Positions 42,249 through 51,049 of a stretch of 64,000 nucleotides of DNA are shown here, piece by piece. Position numbers and translations under genes: made by a program. The notes under the pieces were generated by a model. It was not told where the DNA came from. It did no database searches and saw only the letters and a list, made by a program, of their open reading frames with translations. How positions within the stretch are numbered: the stretch's first letter is position 1; every line of letters starts with the position of its first letter. Source of the DNA: FEN-1219 sp039933105 (GTDB lineage Bacteria; Pseudomonadota; Gammaproteobacteria; Steroidobacterales; Rariloculaceae); NCBI GenBank assembly GCA_039933105.1, contig JBDTOT010000019.1, positions 1 to 64,000 of the forward strand, in the 5' to 3' direction.

Positions 42249-43607
42249 ATGACTCAAGCACGCATTCCAACCGACTGGCACCCGGCGAGCTGGCAGAGCC
42301 GGCTCGCAGCGCAGCAGCCGACGTATCGCGACCGCGTCCACCTCGAGACCGTGCTCGCGCAGCTGTCGCAGCTACCGCCGCTCGTGACGACCTGGGAAGT
42401 CGAGAATCTGAAGTCGAAGCTCGCGGCAGCGCAGCGTGGCGAGTCATTTCTTCTGCAGGGCGGAGACTGCGCCGAGAACTTCGAGGAGACCACTTCCGAC
42501 AACGTGGTGCAGAAGCTCAAGATCCTGCTCCAGATGTCGCTCGTGATGCTGGTCGGTTTGAAGAAGCCGATCATCCGCGTCGGCCGCATGGCCGGGCAGT
42601 ACGCGAAGCCGCGCAGCGCGGATTACGAGACCAAAGATGGCGTGTCGCTGCCGAGCTATCGTGGCGACATCATCAATCGGCCTGCGTTCACCGTGGCCGA
42701 TCGCGAGCCCGATCCCACGTTGATGCTGCGCGGGTACGAACGGGCGGCGCTCACGCTGAACTTCGTGCGTTCGCTGATCGACGGCGGATTCGCCGATCTG
42801 CATCACCCGGAGAACTGGGACCTCGCGTTCGTCGGCGAGTCCACGGCTGCCGCTGAATATCACGCGCTCGTGCAGTCGGTGTCGGATTCGCTCGGATTTT
42901 TCGAAGCGATCACCGGCGAGCCCCTGCACAGCACGCATCGCGTCGAGTTCTACACCTCGCACGAGGGGCTGCATCTTCCGTACGAGCAGGCGCAGACGCG
43001 ATTCCTGAAACATCGCGGTCACTGGTACAACCTGACGACACACTTTCCCTGGATAGGCATGCGTACCGCTGACCTTGCGGGCGCGCACATCGAATACTTC
43101 CGCGGCATTGCGAACCCGATGGGCGTGAAGATCGGCACGAGCGTCAGCGACGAGCAGCTGCAGCAGCTCGTGCACGTGCTGAACCCGAACAACGAGCCGG
43201 GGCGGCTGACGTTCATCACGCGTTTCGGTGCGAAGCAGATCGAGGCGCATTTGCCGCGCGTGATCAAGGCCGTGCGCGCGACGGGCGGGAGCGTGTTGTG
43301 GGTGTGCGATCCGATGCACGGCAACACCGAGACCACGGCGGACGGCTACAAGACGCGGCGCTTCGACAACATTCGCGCCGAGCTGCGGTCGGCGTTTCGG
43401 ATTCATCAGGAGCAGGGCAGCGTTCTCGGCGGCGTGCACCTCGAGCTCACCGGCGAGAACGTGACCGAATGCATCGGTGGTGCGCGCGGTCTCAAAGAGT
43501 CCGACCTTGCGCGGGCTTACAAGTCGCAAGTGGATCCGCGCCTGAACTACGAACAGGCCATGGAGATCGCGATGCTGATCGCGGGCCGGCTCCACACACA
43601 CGACTGA
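42249..43607 (+). CDS. aroG: Class II 3-deoxy-7-phosphoheptulonate (DAHP) synthase
   Basis: A 452-residue plant-type (class II) DAHP synthase. W-x-P-x-S-W near the N-terminus (DWHPASWQSRLAAQQPTY), LLQGGDCAENFEE, KPIIRVGRMAGQYAKPRS and VLWVCDPMHGNTE are class II signatures supplying the metal site (Cys, His, Glu, Asp) and substrate contacts. It joins phosphoenolpyruvate and erythrose-4-phosphate, the first step to aromatic amino acids. Regulation by aromatic end products is likely but cannot be read from sequence. uvrC starts 7 bases after its stop. Confidence 0.94.
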   Translation: MTQARIPTDWHPASWQSRLAAQQPTYRDRVHLETVLAQLSQLPPLVTTWEVENLKSKLAAAQRGESFLLQGGDCAENFEETTSDNVVQKLKILLQMSLVMLVGLKKPIIRVGRMAGQYAKPRSADYETKDGVSLPSYRGDIINRPAFTVADREPDPTLMLRGYERAALTLNFVRSLIDGGFADLHHPENWDLAFVGESTAAAEYHALVQSVSDSLGFFEAITGEPLHSTHRVEFYTSHEGLHLPYEQAQTRFLKHRGHWYNLTTHFPWIGMRTADLAGAHIEYFRGIANPMGVKIGTSVSDEQLQQLVHVLNPNNEPGRLTFITRFGAKQIEAHLPRVIKAVRATGGSVLWVCDPMHGNTETTADGYKTRRFDNIRAELRSAFRIHQEQGSVLGGVHLELTGENVTECIGGARGLKESDLARAYKSQVDPRLNYEQAMEIAMLIAGRLHTHD

Positions 43608-43614
43608 CACCGCC

Positions 43615-45480
43615 GTGAGCGCTACCGCGACAGAACCGGCGGAGCCTGACGCCGGCGCCACGCCCACCTCATTCGATCCGTCGACCGTGCTCGCGCATTT
43701 GACGCACAAGCCGGGCGTCTACCGCATGCTCGATGCGCGCGGCGAGGTCATCTATGTCGGGAAGGCGCGGGACCTTAAGCGGCGCGTGACGAGCTATTTC
43801 CAGGGCAGCCGCGCGCACGACGCAAAGACCATTGCGATGGTGCGCACCATCGCCGGTATCGAGGTCACCGTCACGCGCACGGAAGTCGAAGCGCTGATGC
43901 TCGAGTACAACCTCATCAAGCAGCATCGCCCCCGCTTCAACGTGGTGCTGCGGGACGACAAGAGCTATCCGTACATCCGGCTCGACACGGACCACAAGTA
44001 CCCGCGGTTGGCTTTCTATCGCGGGCCGCGCACCTCGAAGGCACAGTTGTTCGGCCCGTATCCGAACGCAGGCGCCGTGCGCGAGACGCTGAATCAGCTC
44101 CAGAAGCTCTTCCAGTTACGCCAGTGCGAAGACAGCTTCTTCGAAAATCGTAGCCGGCCATGCCTCCAGTACCAGATCGAACGGTGTAGCGGGCCGTGCG
44201 TCGGCCTGATTAGCCCCGAGGACTATGCACGGGATCTCGAGCATGCCGTGCTGTTTTTGCAGGGCCGCAGCGACGTCGTCACCACACGGCTTGCCGAGCG
44301 CATGGAGCAGGCCGCGACGCAACTGAAATTCGAGCGTGCCGCGCAATACCGCGATCAGCTCGCCAAGCTGAAGAACGTGCAGTCGCAGCAGATCGTGGCG
44401 CGGGCAGCCGGCGATTTCGATGCCGTGGGGCTTGCCGAAGACCACGGCATCCATTGCGTGGCCGTGATGTTTTTTCGTGGCGGCCGGTCTCTAGGCAGCC
44501 GCAATTTCTTTCCGAAAATCGGCCGCGGTGCCGATGAGGACGAGATCATCCGCGCGTTTCTGTTGCAGTACTACGCCGGTCGCGAAGCACCGAAGGAGAT
44601 CCTTGCGAGCCGTGCGGTGCCGGAGGCCGCCACGCTCGGCGAGCTGCTCACGGAACAGTCGGGCCACAAGGTCGCGATCAAGTCGAATGTGCGCGGCGAT
44701 CGCGCGCGTTGGGTCGAGATGGCGGTGACGAACGCGCGCCACGGCGCGGAGCTGCGCTACCAATCGAGCGCGTCGTACGACCGGCAGTTCGAGGCGCTCG
44801 CGGATGCGCTCGATCTCGGCGAGCCGCCGGCGCGCCTCGAGTGCTTCGACGTGAGCCACACGGGCGGCGAAGCGACGGTCGCGTCGTGCGTGGTGTTCGG
44901 GCCTGACGGGCCCCTGAAGTCCGACTACAGACGCTTCAACGTCACCGGCGTGACACCGGGCGACGACTACGGCGCAATGGAGCAGGTGCTGCGGCGCCGT
45001 TACGCACGCGTGAAGCAGGGCGAGGTGCCGTTACCCGATGTGCTGTTCGTCGACGGTGGCCCGGGTCAGCTCGCCCAGGCCGTCAAAGTCTTGGACGATC
45101 TGCAGATCCAGGGGTTGAAGATCGTGGGGGTGGCGAAGGGTCTGGACCGCAAGCCGGGGCGGGAAAGCCTGTATCTGGCCGGTCTTGCGGAGCCGTTGCG
45201 TTTGCCTCCGAGCTCGCCGGCATTACACTTGATCCAGCAGCTGCGTGACGAAGCTCATCGATTCGCGATTACGGGGCATCGCGCGCGGCGGGCCAAGGCA
45301 CGCACGCAGTCACCGCTCGAGAACATTCCGGGGTTGGGGCCGAAGAAACGGCGCGAGCTCCTGAAGCAGTTCGGCGGGCTGCAGGCCGTCACGCGAGCGG
45401 GCGTCGACGACCTCACGCGGGTGAAAGGGATTTCGGCGCAACTCGCCGCGGCAATTTATGAGCACTTCCATGCGGACTGA
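43615..45480 (+). CDS. uvrC: UvrABC system protein C
   Basis: A 621-residue excinuclease subunit of full length. The start is GTG at 43615. The GIY-YIG nuclease has GVYRMLDARGEVIYVGKARD, the UVR/UvrB-binding motif sits near residues 205-240, the RNase H-like 5' nuclease region has CFDVSHTGGEATV and VDGGPGQLAQA, and the C-terminal helix-hairpin-helix pair is NIPGLGPKKRRELLKQFGGL. It makes both cuts in nucleotide excision repair. pgsA follows 12 bases later, the widespread uvrC-pgsA arrangement. Confidence 0.96.
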   Translation: MSATATEPAEPDAGATPTSFDPSTVLAHLTHKPGVYRMLDARGEVIYVGKARDLKRRVTSYFQGSRAHDAKTIAMVRTIAGIEVTVTRTEVEALMLEYNLIKQHRPRFNVVLRDDKSYPYIRLDTDHKYPRLAFYRGPRTSKAQLFGPYPNAGAVRETLNQLQKLFQLRQCEDSFFENRSRPCLQYQIERCSGPCVGLISPEDYARDLEHAVLFLQGRSDVVTTRLAERMEQAATQLKFERAAQYRDQLAKLKNVQSQQIVARAAGDFDAVGLAEDHGIHCVAVMFFRGGRSLGSRNFFPKIGRGADEDEIIRAFLLQYYAGREAPKEILASRAVPEAATLGELLTEQSGHKVAIKSNVRGDRARWVEMAVTNARHGAELRYQSSASYDRQFEALADALDLGEPPARLECFDVSHTGGEATVASCVVFGPDGPLKSDYRRFNVTGVTPGDDYGAMEQVLRRRYARVKQGEVPLPDVLFVDGGPGQLAQAVKVLDDLQIQGLKIVGVAKGLDRKPGRESLYLAGLAEPLRLPPSSPALHLIQQLRDEAHRFAITGHRARRAKARTQSPLENIPGLGPKKRRELLKQFGGLQAVTRAGVDDLTRVKGISAQLAAAIYEHFHAD

Positions 45481-45492
45481 GGGCTGACGCCG

Positions 45493-46053
45493 ATGCGATT
45501 CAATGTGCCCATCGCGCTCACCTGGTTCCGGATCGTCGCGATTCCAATGGTCTTGGTCGTGTTCTATTGGCCGGCGCCGTGGGCGCGGCCGGCCGCCGGG
45601 CTCCTGTTCGGGCTCGCCGGCATTACGGACTATTTGGATGGTTACCTGGCGCGCCGGCTCAAGCAGACCTCGAATTTCGGCGCGTTCTTGGACCCCGTCG
45701 CGGACAAGCTGATCGTGGCTACGGCGCTCGTGCTGCTCGTCGAGGCCGATCCGCGCCCGGTAGTCGCGATTGCAGCGGCCATCATCATCGGGCGCGAGAT
45801 CACCGTGTCGGCGCTGCGCGAGTGGATGTCCCAGATCGGCGCACGGTCGCACGTGGCGGTAAGCTGGTTCGGCAAATGGAAGACCGCGTTCCAGATCGTC
45901 GGTATTGGCCTCATGCTCTACCGGGACCCATTCCTCGGCCAGTCCACGTATGACGTCGGCGAGTGGCTCTTGTACGCGGCCGTGGCGCTCACGCTGTGGT
46001 CGATGATGGATTACCTGCGGGCCGCGGGGCCCGCCATGCGAGCCGACGATTAG
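45493..46053 (+). CDS. pgsA: CDP-diacylglycerol--glycerol-3-phosphate 3-phosphatidyltransferase
   Basis: A 186-residue integral membrane enzyme with about five helices. The CDP-alcohol phosphotransferase motif reads DYLDGYLARRLKQ to FGAFLDPVADK, with the D-G-x2-A-R and G-x3-D-x3-D residues. N-terminal NVPIALTWFRIVAIPMVL is typical of PgsA. It makes phosphatidylglycerol phosphate, the precursor of PG and cardiolipin. It is co-directional with uvrC and followed by tRNA-Gly. Confidence 0.95.
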   Translation: MRFNVPIALTWFRIVAIPMVLVVFYWPAPWARPAAGLLFGLAGITDYLDGYLARRLKQTSNFGAFLDPVADKLIVATALVLLVEADPRPVVAIAAAIIIGREITVSALREWMSQIGARSHVAVSWFGKWKTAFQIVGIGLMLYRDPFLGQSTYDVGEWLLYAAVALTLWSMMDYLRAAGPAMRADD

Positions 46054-46067
46054 TGTGATCGTTGCCG

Positions 46068-46097
46068 TTGCTGCTTGGTAGGCCGCTTCGGTAGAAT
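46068..46097 (+). promoter_or_regulatory. Promoter of tRNA-Gly
   Basis: TTGCTG (46068-46073), an 18-base spacer and TAGAAT (46092-46097) end 12 bases before the tRNA 5' end, a suitable distance for a stable-RNA promoter. Confidence 0.55.
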
Positions 46098-46109
46098 GCC
46101 GGCTCTTAC

Positions 46110-46185
<76 letters not shown>

Positions 46186-46250
46186 ATTTCAACGCATACC
46201 CTAGCGGTCCCGGCCGATAACGGCCTGGACCGCTGGTGTCCTGCGTTTGG

Positions 46251-46895
46251 CTAGTGGCTGGCCCAATAGGGCTTTGGCAGCAGCTTGACGCTCGTCAGTA
46301 GCGTTGGCGTGCCGCTGGCGGTCTTCAAACTCACGGTGTGGGCGGTCGTGTCGATTGCGACCTCGCCCGCCAGCGACAACGTGCCGGTGCCAGCGCCTTT
46401 GGCGTCGAGCTTGAGCTCGATCACGCCGTAAGCCAGCGGTGGCGCGCTGGTTCCGCTCGTGAGCGTCCACGGCTTGAAACTGAAGGCGTCCAGGGGTTTG
46501 CTCGTAACCAACACGATGTGCTGCGTGCCGTCCGCGTCCATCACGCGGTGCGCGTACTTGATCGAGTGACCCACCGCGCTGCCGCTCTGCCACACGGCGC
46601 CGACGCTTGGGAGCTTGTCGAGCGCCTTGCCGATCTCGTTCTCTTCGCCAAGAGTGGCGACGACGGCCTCGCGCCCCTCGGCGTCGGACCAATTCACGAT
46701 CTCGATTTTTAGCGTGATGCCCGTCGCCGAGACGCCGCTCAAAGTGGCCTCGTAAGTATCGGGGGCGGGCCTTTCGGCGAAAGCGGCGGAGGCAAGCAAC
46801 AACGCAGCGGAGAGCGTTCCAGTCAGCCGTCGCAGTCGGCGGGGCAGGCGCGCTGCACGCGCCCGAGAATCTGGTAGTGAATGCAGATCGGTCAC
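46251..46895 (-). CDS. Exported hypothetical protein
   Basis: A 214-residue protein; GTG at 46895 follows AGGGAG. A long basic N-terminus (RAARLPRRLRRLTG) leads into a signal helix (TLSAALLLASAAFA), so the mature part starts near residue 41. The mature domain is beta-rich (SATGITLKIEIVNWSDAEG, GTGTLSLAGEVAIDTTAHTV) and without cysteine, which suggests a periplasmic beta-sandwich. I do not recognise the family. It lies downstream of the PQQ-type dehydrogenase on the same strand, separated by 219 bp. Confidence 0.65.
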   Translation of the reverse strand: MTDLHSLPDSRARAARLPRRLRRLTGTLSAALLLASAAFAERPAPDTYEATLSGVSATGITLKIEIVNWSDAEGREAVVATLGEENEIGKALDKLPSVGAVWQSGSAVGHSIKYAHRVMDADGTQHIVLVTSKPLDAFSFKPWTLTSGTSAPPLAYGVIELKLDAKGAGTGTLSLAGEVAIDTTAHTVSLKTASGTPTLLTSVKLLPKPYWASH

Positions 46896-47063
46896 GTCGA
46901 TACTCCCTAGTTCGGGCCCCAGGACGGGCTCGTGCGCAAAAACTAGGATGGTCCCGCGCGACTTTCAAGAGTGCGTGTCCAACATGAACGGATTGTCATC
47001 TTCAGCGGGCCTCTGTCTTGGCTGCTGCCGTTCTTTCGTCGGCGCGCCGCAAAGCCGGAGCAA

Positions 47064-47097
47064 AGCGCCGACACCGCGCAAGTAATGTGTCGGCACT
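47064..47097. other. Inverted repeat after the sugar dehydrogenase gene
   Basis: GCCGACAC (47067-47074) and GTGTCGGC (47087-47094) form an 8-bp stem with a 12-base loop, 20 bases past the stop of the gene at 47115. There is no T-run, so it is at best a weak terminator or a 3'-end stabiliser. The rest of the 219-bp gap shows nothing. Confidence 0.35.
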
Positions 47098-47114
47098 CCA
47101 TCTGTGCAGCTCCC

Positions 47115-48359
47115 TCAGCGCGGCTCGATTCGCAGCACCGCGCCCTGGGTTTCATCAGTCAGCACGTAGAGCAGGCCGTCGGGGCCTTGCTTGACGTCGC
47201 GTATGCGCTGGTGCAAGTCGACGAGCAGCTCTTCGCGGCGCAGCTCCTCCATCTTCTCGTTGAACAGAATTCGGCTGAGCTGGCCGGTACCCGGAATCTC
47301 GCCGAAACGTAGGCCGCCGACGAACACATCGCCTTTCCACTTAGCGAGCTTGTCGCCGGTGTAGAACGTGAAGCCGGAAACCGCGATCGCTGGTGTCCAA
47401 TAGACAAGGGGCGGCTCGTAGCCGTCGTGCGTCGGCAGCTCGTTCTGCCACGGGCCGGGATAGGTGCGGCCGTAGCTCACGATGGGCCAGCCGTAGTTCT
47501 TGCCGGCGTGGATGATGTTCAGCTCGTCGCCACCGTTCGGGCCGTTCTCGCTCTGCCACACTTCGCCGGTGACGGGATGCACCGCGAGGCCGAGCGAGCT
47601 GCGATGGCCGAATGAGTAGATCTCCGGCTTCCAGCCCGCCTGGCCGACGAAGGGGTTGTCCTTCGGGACGGTGCCGTCGTCATGGATGCGCAGCACTTTG
47701 CCCGCGTACGTGTCCTTTTCCTGGGCGTCGCCACCGCTGGTCGCGATGTACAGCATGCCATCCTGGCCGAACGCGATCGCCACCGCACCCTGTGTCGGAT
47801 CGTCGCCGACCCAGATGTCCTTCACGTCGGTGAGCCCGTTCGCCGTCCACTTCATGCGCGCCACAGCCGCATGATTGCGCTTGTCGCCGACCGGCTTCGT
47901 GTAGCTCAAATAAATCAGCTGGTTTTGCGCGTACTGCGGGTGCAGCACGACGTCCATGTAGCCGTGCACCGCGCCCGGCATGCCGCTCTCGCCGGCGAAA
48001 TAGGCTTTCGGCCCGCCGCTGACCGCCTTCGGATCGAGCTTGCCGTTCTTGATCGTGCGCAGCTCGCCGTTGCGCTGCGCGACAAGCATGGTGCCGTCGG
48101 GTAGCCACGTCATGCTGAACGGGGACGACAACGCTTTCGTGACGACGACGACGCGGATGTCCTGGCCTTCGCCGGTCGCGTACTCGAAGGGGCCGTCGCC
48201 GAGCGCTCTGTGCGCCAGCCCTTGCGGCGCGACCGGAATGCCCATTTGAAACGGCACATTGCGCTGGGCGAACGCCGCGGGTGCGGCAAGCGCGGCGGCG
48301 GCTAAGGCGAGCAAGGAGCCGCTCGAAGCGGCGCGGTGCGTAGAGCGAGCGATTGGCAT
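47115..48359 (-). CDS. Exported PQQ-dependent sugar dehydrogenase family protein (YliI/Asd-like)
   Basis: A 414-residue protein; I start at MPIARSTHRAASSG (48359), which has GGGGG upstream and a clear signal peptide ending AAPAAFA. The six-bladed propeller of the soluble glucose dehydrogenase family is indicated by LSSPFSMTWLPDGTMLVAQR, GGDAQEKDTYAGKVLRI, YSFGHRSSLGLAVHPVTGEV and WQSENGPNGGDELNII, followed by GDVFVGGLRFGEI. Members oxidise aldose sugars with PQQ; the true substrate here is unknown. It is divergent from the exported protein at 48532. Confidence 0.85.
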   Translation of the reverse strand: MPIARSTHRAASSGSLLALAAAALAAPAAFAQRNVPFQMGIPVAPQGLAHRALGDGPFEYATGEGQDIRVVVVTKALSSPFSMTWLPDGTMLVAQRNGELRTIKNGKLDPKAVSGGPKAYFAGESGMPGAVHGYMDVVLHPQYAQNQLIYLSYTKPVGDKRNHAAVARMKWTANGLTDVKDIWVGDDPTQGAVAIAFGQDGMLYIATSGGDAQEKDTYAGKVLRIHDDGTVPKDNPFVGQAGWKPEIYSFGHRSSLGLAVHPVTGEVWQSENGPNGGDELNIIHAGKNYGWPIVSYGRTYPGPWQNELPTHDGYEPPLVYWTPAIAVSGFTFYTGDKLAKWKGDVFVGGLRFGEIPGTGQLSRILFNEKMEELRREELLVDLHQRIRDVKQGPDGLLYVLTDETQGAVLRIEPR

Positions 48360-48531
48360 GGTATTGAGACCCCCAGAGTTGAACCCGGAGTATAGGGCGA
48401 CACGCGCGCGTGCCCAAGCGGCGGGGCGAGGGGCGAACGCGACACGAGTTTGGACTGCGGCGCTGCGTGACCGTACCGAGTTCGCTATGATTCGGTCAGG
48501 CTCGACGGAGCCGACCAAAGGGGGGGAACTG

Positions 48532-49335
48532 ATGCACCGTGGGCTCATTGTTTGCGTGGCGACCATTCTCATTGGCGCCGCGCCGCTCGTCGGCAATGCG
48601 CAGGCCGCTCCGAAACGAATTGGCGGTCATCCAAACCTGAACGGCCTCTGGCAGTCGATGAGCACGGCCTACTGGAATCTCGAGGGCCATGCAGCTTCGC
48701 CGCTGAACGATTTCTGGCGGCTGGGTGCTATCGCTGCGATCCCCGCCGGTCAAGGTGTCGTGAAGGAAGGCAAGATCCCGTACAAACCCGAGGCCCTCGC
48801 GAAACGCGAGCAAAACCGCGCGGGTTGGCCGAAGACGGACCCAGAGGCTGCCTGCTACTTGCCGGGCATTCCGCGCGCAACTTACCTGCCGTATCCGTTT
48901 CAAATCGTGCAAGGCGACGGCGACATACTGTTCGCATATGAGTTCGCGGCCGCCAATCGCGCCGTTCACATGAAGGACCGTCGCACAATCGACCAAGTGC
49001 CCGTGGACATGTGGATGGGCTGGTCCAACGGCCATTGGGAAGGCGACACGCTCGTGGTCGAGGTGCTCGCCAACGATGACCGCACATGGCTCGATCGCGC
49101 GGGCAACTACCACAGCAGCGCGATGAAGGTGACCGAGCGCTACACGCCGCTCGATGCCAACCGGCTGCAGTACGAGGCCACGATCGACGATTCCGAGACG
49201 TTCACGAAACCGTGGACGATATCCCTGCACCTCTATCGGCACACGGAACCGAACGCGGAGCTGCTCGAGTACAAGTGCGTCGAGTTTTCCGAGCACCTGC
49301 TCTACAACGAGTTCCTGAAGCAGCCGCTGCCGTAG
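48532..49335 (+). CDS. Exported protein, family sharing a GHWEGDTLVVE core
   Basis: A 267-residue protein with ATG at 48532 after GGGGGGA. The signal peptide ends around GAAPLVGNAQA. The C-terminal half has GWSNGHWEGDTLVVEVLAND, then HSSAMKVTERYTPLD and ATIDDSETFTKPW. The same core is found in the protein at 49810-50952 (GHFEGNTLVVE, HSAGMKLTERF, ATVNDLATYTAPF), so the two are paralogues. Such proteins are common next to DUF6152 genes in some soil bacteria. Function is unknown. It precedes the DUF6152 gene by 44 bp, on the same strand. Confidence 0.75.
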   Translation: MHRGLIVCVATILIGAAPLVGNAQAAPKRIGGHPNLNGLWQSMSTAYWNLEGHAASPLNDFWRLGAIAAIPAGQGVVKEGKIPYKPEALAKREQNRAGWPKTDPEAACYLPGIPRATYLPYPFQIVQGDGDILFAYEFAAANRAVHMKDRRTIDQVPVDMWMGWSNGHWEGDTLVVEVLANDDRTWLDRAGNYHSSAMKVTERYTPLDANRLQYEATIDDSETFTKPWTISLHLYRHTEPNAELLEYKCVEFSEHLLYNEFLKQPLP

Positions 49336-49379
49336 GCTCGGCTGCGGCGCGATCAATCAGGCAATCAGGAGACGAAGAC

Positions 49380-49790
49380 ATGCGAGTCGTGAACTGGTTC
49401 GGAGTGCTGGGCGGAGCCGCGCTGATCGCGATGGCCGCGCCGGTCGTAGCGCATCACTCGTTCGCCGCAGAGTTCGACATCAACCGGCCGATCAAACTCG
49501 ACGGCGTCGTCACGAAGATGGAGTTAAGCAACCCGCATTCCTGGTTGCATCTCGAAATCGTGACTGCCACCGGCGAGAAGCAGCAGTGGATGGTGGAGGG
49601 CGGGGCGCCGAACGCTCTGATCCGCAACGGCTGGAACCGCAACTCAGTGGCGCCCGGCACGAAGGTGCATGTCGAAGGTTTTCAGGCCAAGGATCGCTCG
49701 TTCCGCGCCAGCGGGCGCGACATCACGTTGCCCGACGGCAAGTCGCTCTTCATGGGCCAAGGCGGCTCGGCAGCGCCGAGCGCGGAGTAA
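49380..49790 (+). CDS. DUF6152 family exported protein
   Basis: A 136-residue protein with ATG at 49380 after CAGGAGACGAAG. Signal peptide VLGGAALIAMAAPVVA precedes the diagnostic AHHSFAAEFDINRP, then DGVVTKMELSNPHSWLHLEI and a WMVEGGAPNALIRNGWN segment, ending in the beta strand DGKSLFMG. The domain resembles a small OB-like beta-barrel with the conserved HHSF and NPHSW histidines, which could bind a metal (inference). Function is unknown. It is in the same transcription unit as the gene at 48532. Confidence 0.85.
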   Translation: MRVVNWFGVLGGAALIAMAAPVVAHHSFAAEFDINRPIKLDGVVTKMELSNPHSWLHLEIVTATGEKQQWMVEGGAPNALIRNGWNRNSVAPGTKVHVEGFQAKDRSFRASGRDITLPDGKSLFMGQGGSAAPSAE

Positions 49791-49809
49791 ACCTCGCGAG
49801 CTCGATGGT

Positions 49810-50952
49810 CTATTCGCCGGCGTTGATGTCGAAAATCTCGGCGCCTTCGCGTGGCCGGCCGTAGATACCGAGGCCCTCCGCGCGCTTCGGCGGCGGTTGG
49901 CCTTTGGCCAGCGCCTCGGCCGCTTCGCGATCTAGCGCGCGCTCGCCTGACAGCGCATGCCCTACCGCGCCGTTGCCCTCGTGGCACGAGTACTCGTACG
50001 TCTCGTAGTTCGGCTGCGTCGTGATCATGAGCCGGAACGAGAACGGCGCAGTGTAGGTGGCCAGATCGTTCACGGTGGCCATGTACTCGATCATGTCCAA
50101 ATCCACCCGACGGAACCGTTCGGTCAACTTCATTCCCGCGCTATGTCGTGTGCCGTTGCCGTTCGGGCCGATGCTAGTGTCGTCCGTGAAATTCGTCGTC
50201 TCCACTACCAAGGTGTTGCCCTCGAAGTGGCCCCGGGCGTCGCCCATGTACTGGCGGATGCTGCCGTCGAGGTGTTTGCGGCTGTCGAGCGGAATGATCC
50301 GCGTGTCGTGGATCATTTCGTAGCTGATAGAGATGGCCGTCGGTGTCTGCACGATCCGCATGCCGTTGCCGTAGATGACCGGTAGCGTCGAGCCGAGTAC
50401 GCCGCGTGTGATGCAGCGGTCGTACAGCGTGAAGTCCTCGAACGCGTTGAAGGGTCCCGGACCGAAGGTACCGCGATCGCGGTTGCCCGCACGTGCTTTG
50501 GCCGCGGCGGTCATTTCGGGAATTCGACCGTTCGCCGGGCTGACCACGAGCGACGAGTAGCCAAACGTACGGATGCCCCATTCGTTACGAAGGAACGTCT
50601 CGCGATTCGCCGCGAGATCCTTGCCGCCTTCGTCACGGCCAGCGCGTTGCTGAAATTCCTCGGGCGTCAGCGTGTCCCGCTCGCCGAAGTTTTCTGGGCG
50701 CTGCAGCGGCACGCTGCGCATGTCGTCGGTGCTCCAGACGCCGTCGAAGCTCGGGTCGCCCCACGACGTGCGCGGAGCCTTCCAGTTGCGTTCCTTGACC
50801 GCCGCGGCCGTGGTTTCCGCGGGCACCGAGCGCACGGTCGAAGGTTTGGCCGTCGGGCCGCCGCCGAAGCCCTGGGCGCAGGCAGCACTCGCGAACAGCA
50901 CGGCGACCGTCGTCGCGAGACCACAAGGAATGCGGGTGTCGAGGCGCAGCAT
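49810..50952 (-). CDS. Exported protein paralogous to the 48532 gene
   Basis: A 380-residue protein; ATG at 50952 has GGGGAG upstream and the signal peptide RIPCGLATTVAVLFASAACA. It shares the GHFEGNTLVVETTNF and HSAGMKLTERFRRVDLDMIE core with the protein at 48532-49335. It also has a longer N-terminal half with RTSWGDPSFDGVWSTDDMRS, the DPSFxGVWxxD pattern of this family. Function is unknown. It is convergent with the DUF6152 gene with a 19-bp gap. Confidence 0.78.
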   Translation of the reverse strand: MLRLDTRIPCGLATTVAVLFASAACAQGFGGGPTAKPSTVRSVPAETTAAAVKERNWKAPRTSWGDPSFDGVWSTDDMRSVPLQRPENFGERDTLTPEEFQQRAGRDEGGKDLAANRETFLRNEWGIRTFGYSSLVVSPANGRIPEMTAAAKARAGNRDRGTFGPGPFNAFEDFTLYDRCITRGVLGSTLPVIYGNGMRIVQTPTAISISYEMIHDTRIIPLDSRKHLDGSIRQYMGDARGHFEGNTLVVETTNFTDDTSIGPNGNGTRHSAGMKLTERFRRVDLDMIEYMATVNDLATYTAPFSFRLMITTQPNYETYEYSCHEGNGAVGHALSGERALDREAAEALAKGQPPPKRAEGLGIYGRPREGAEIFDINAGE

Positions 50953-51049
50953 GGCCAACTCCCCATTTGCCAACGTGCGAGTGCGATGGTCGAAGGATAG
51001 GCGATTGGCATCGCGTTCTCCATCGGCGCTGGCGCGCGCGCGGCACGGC

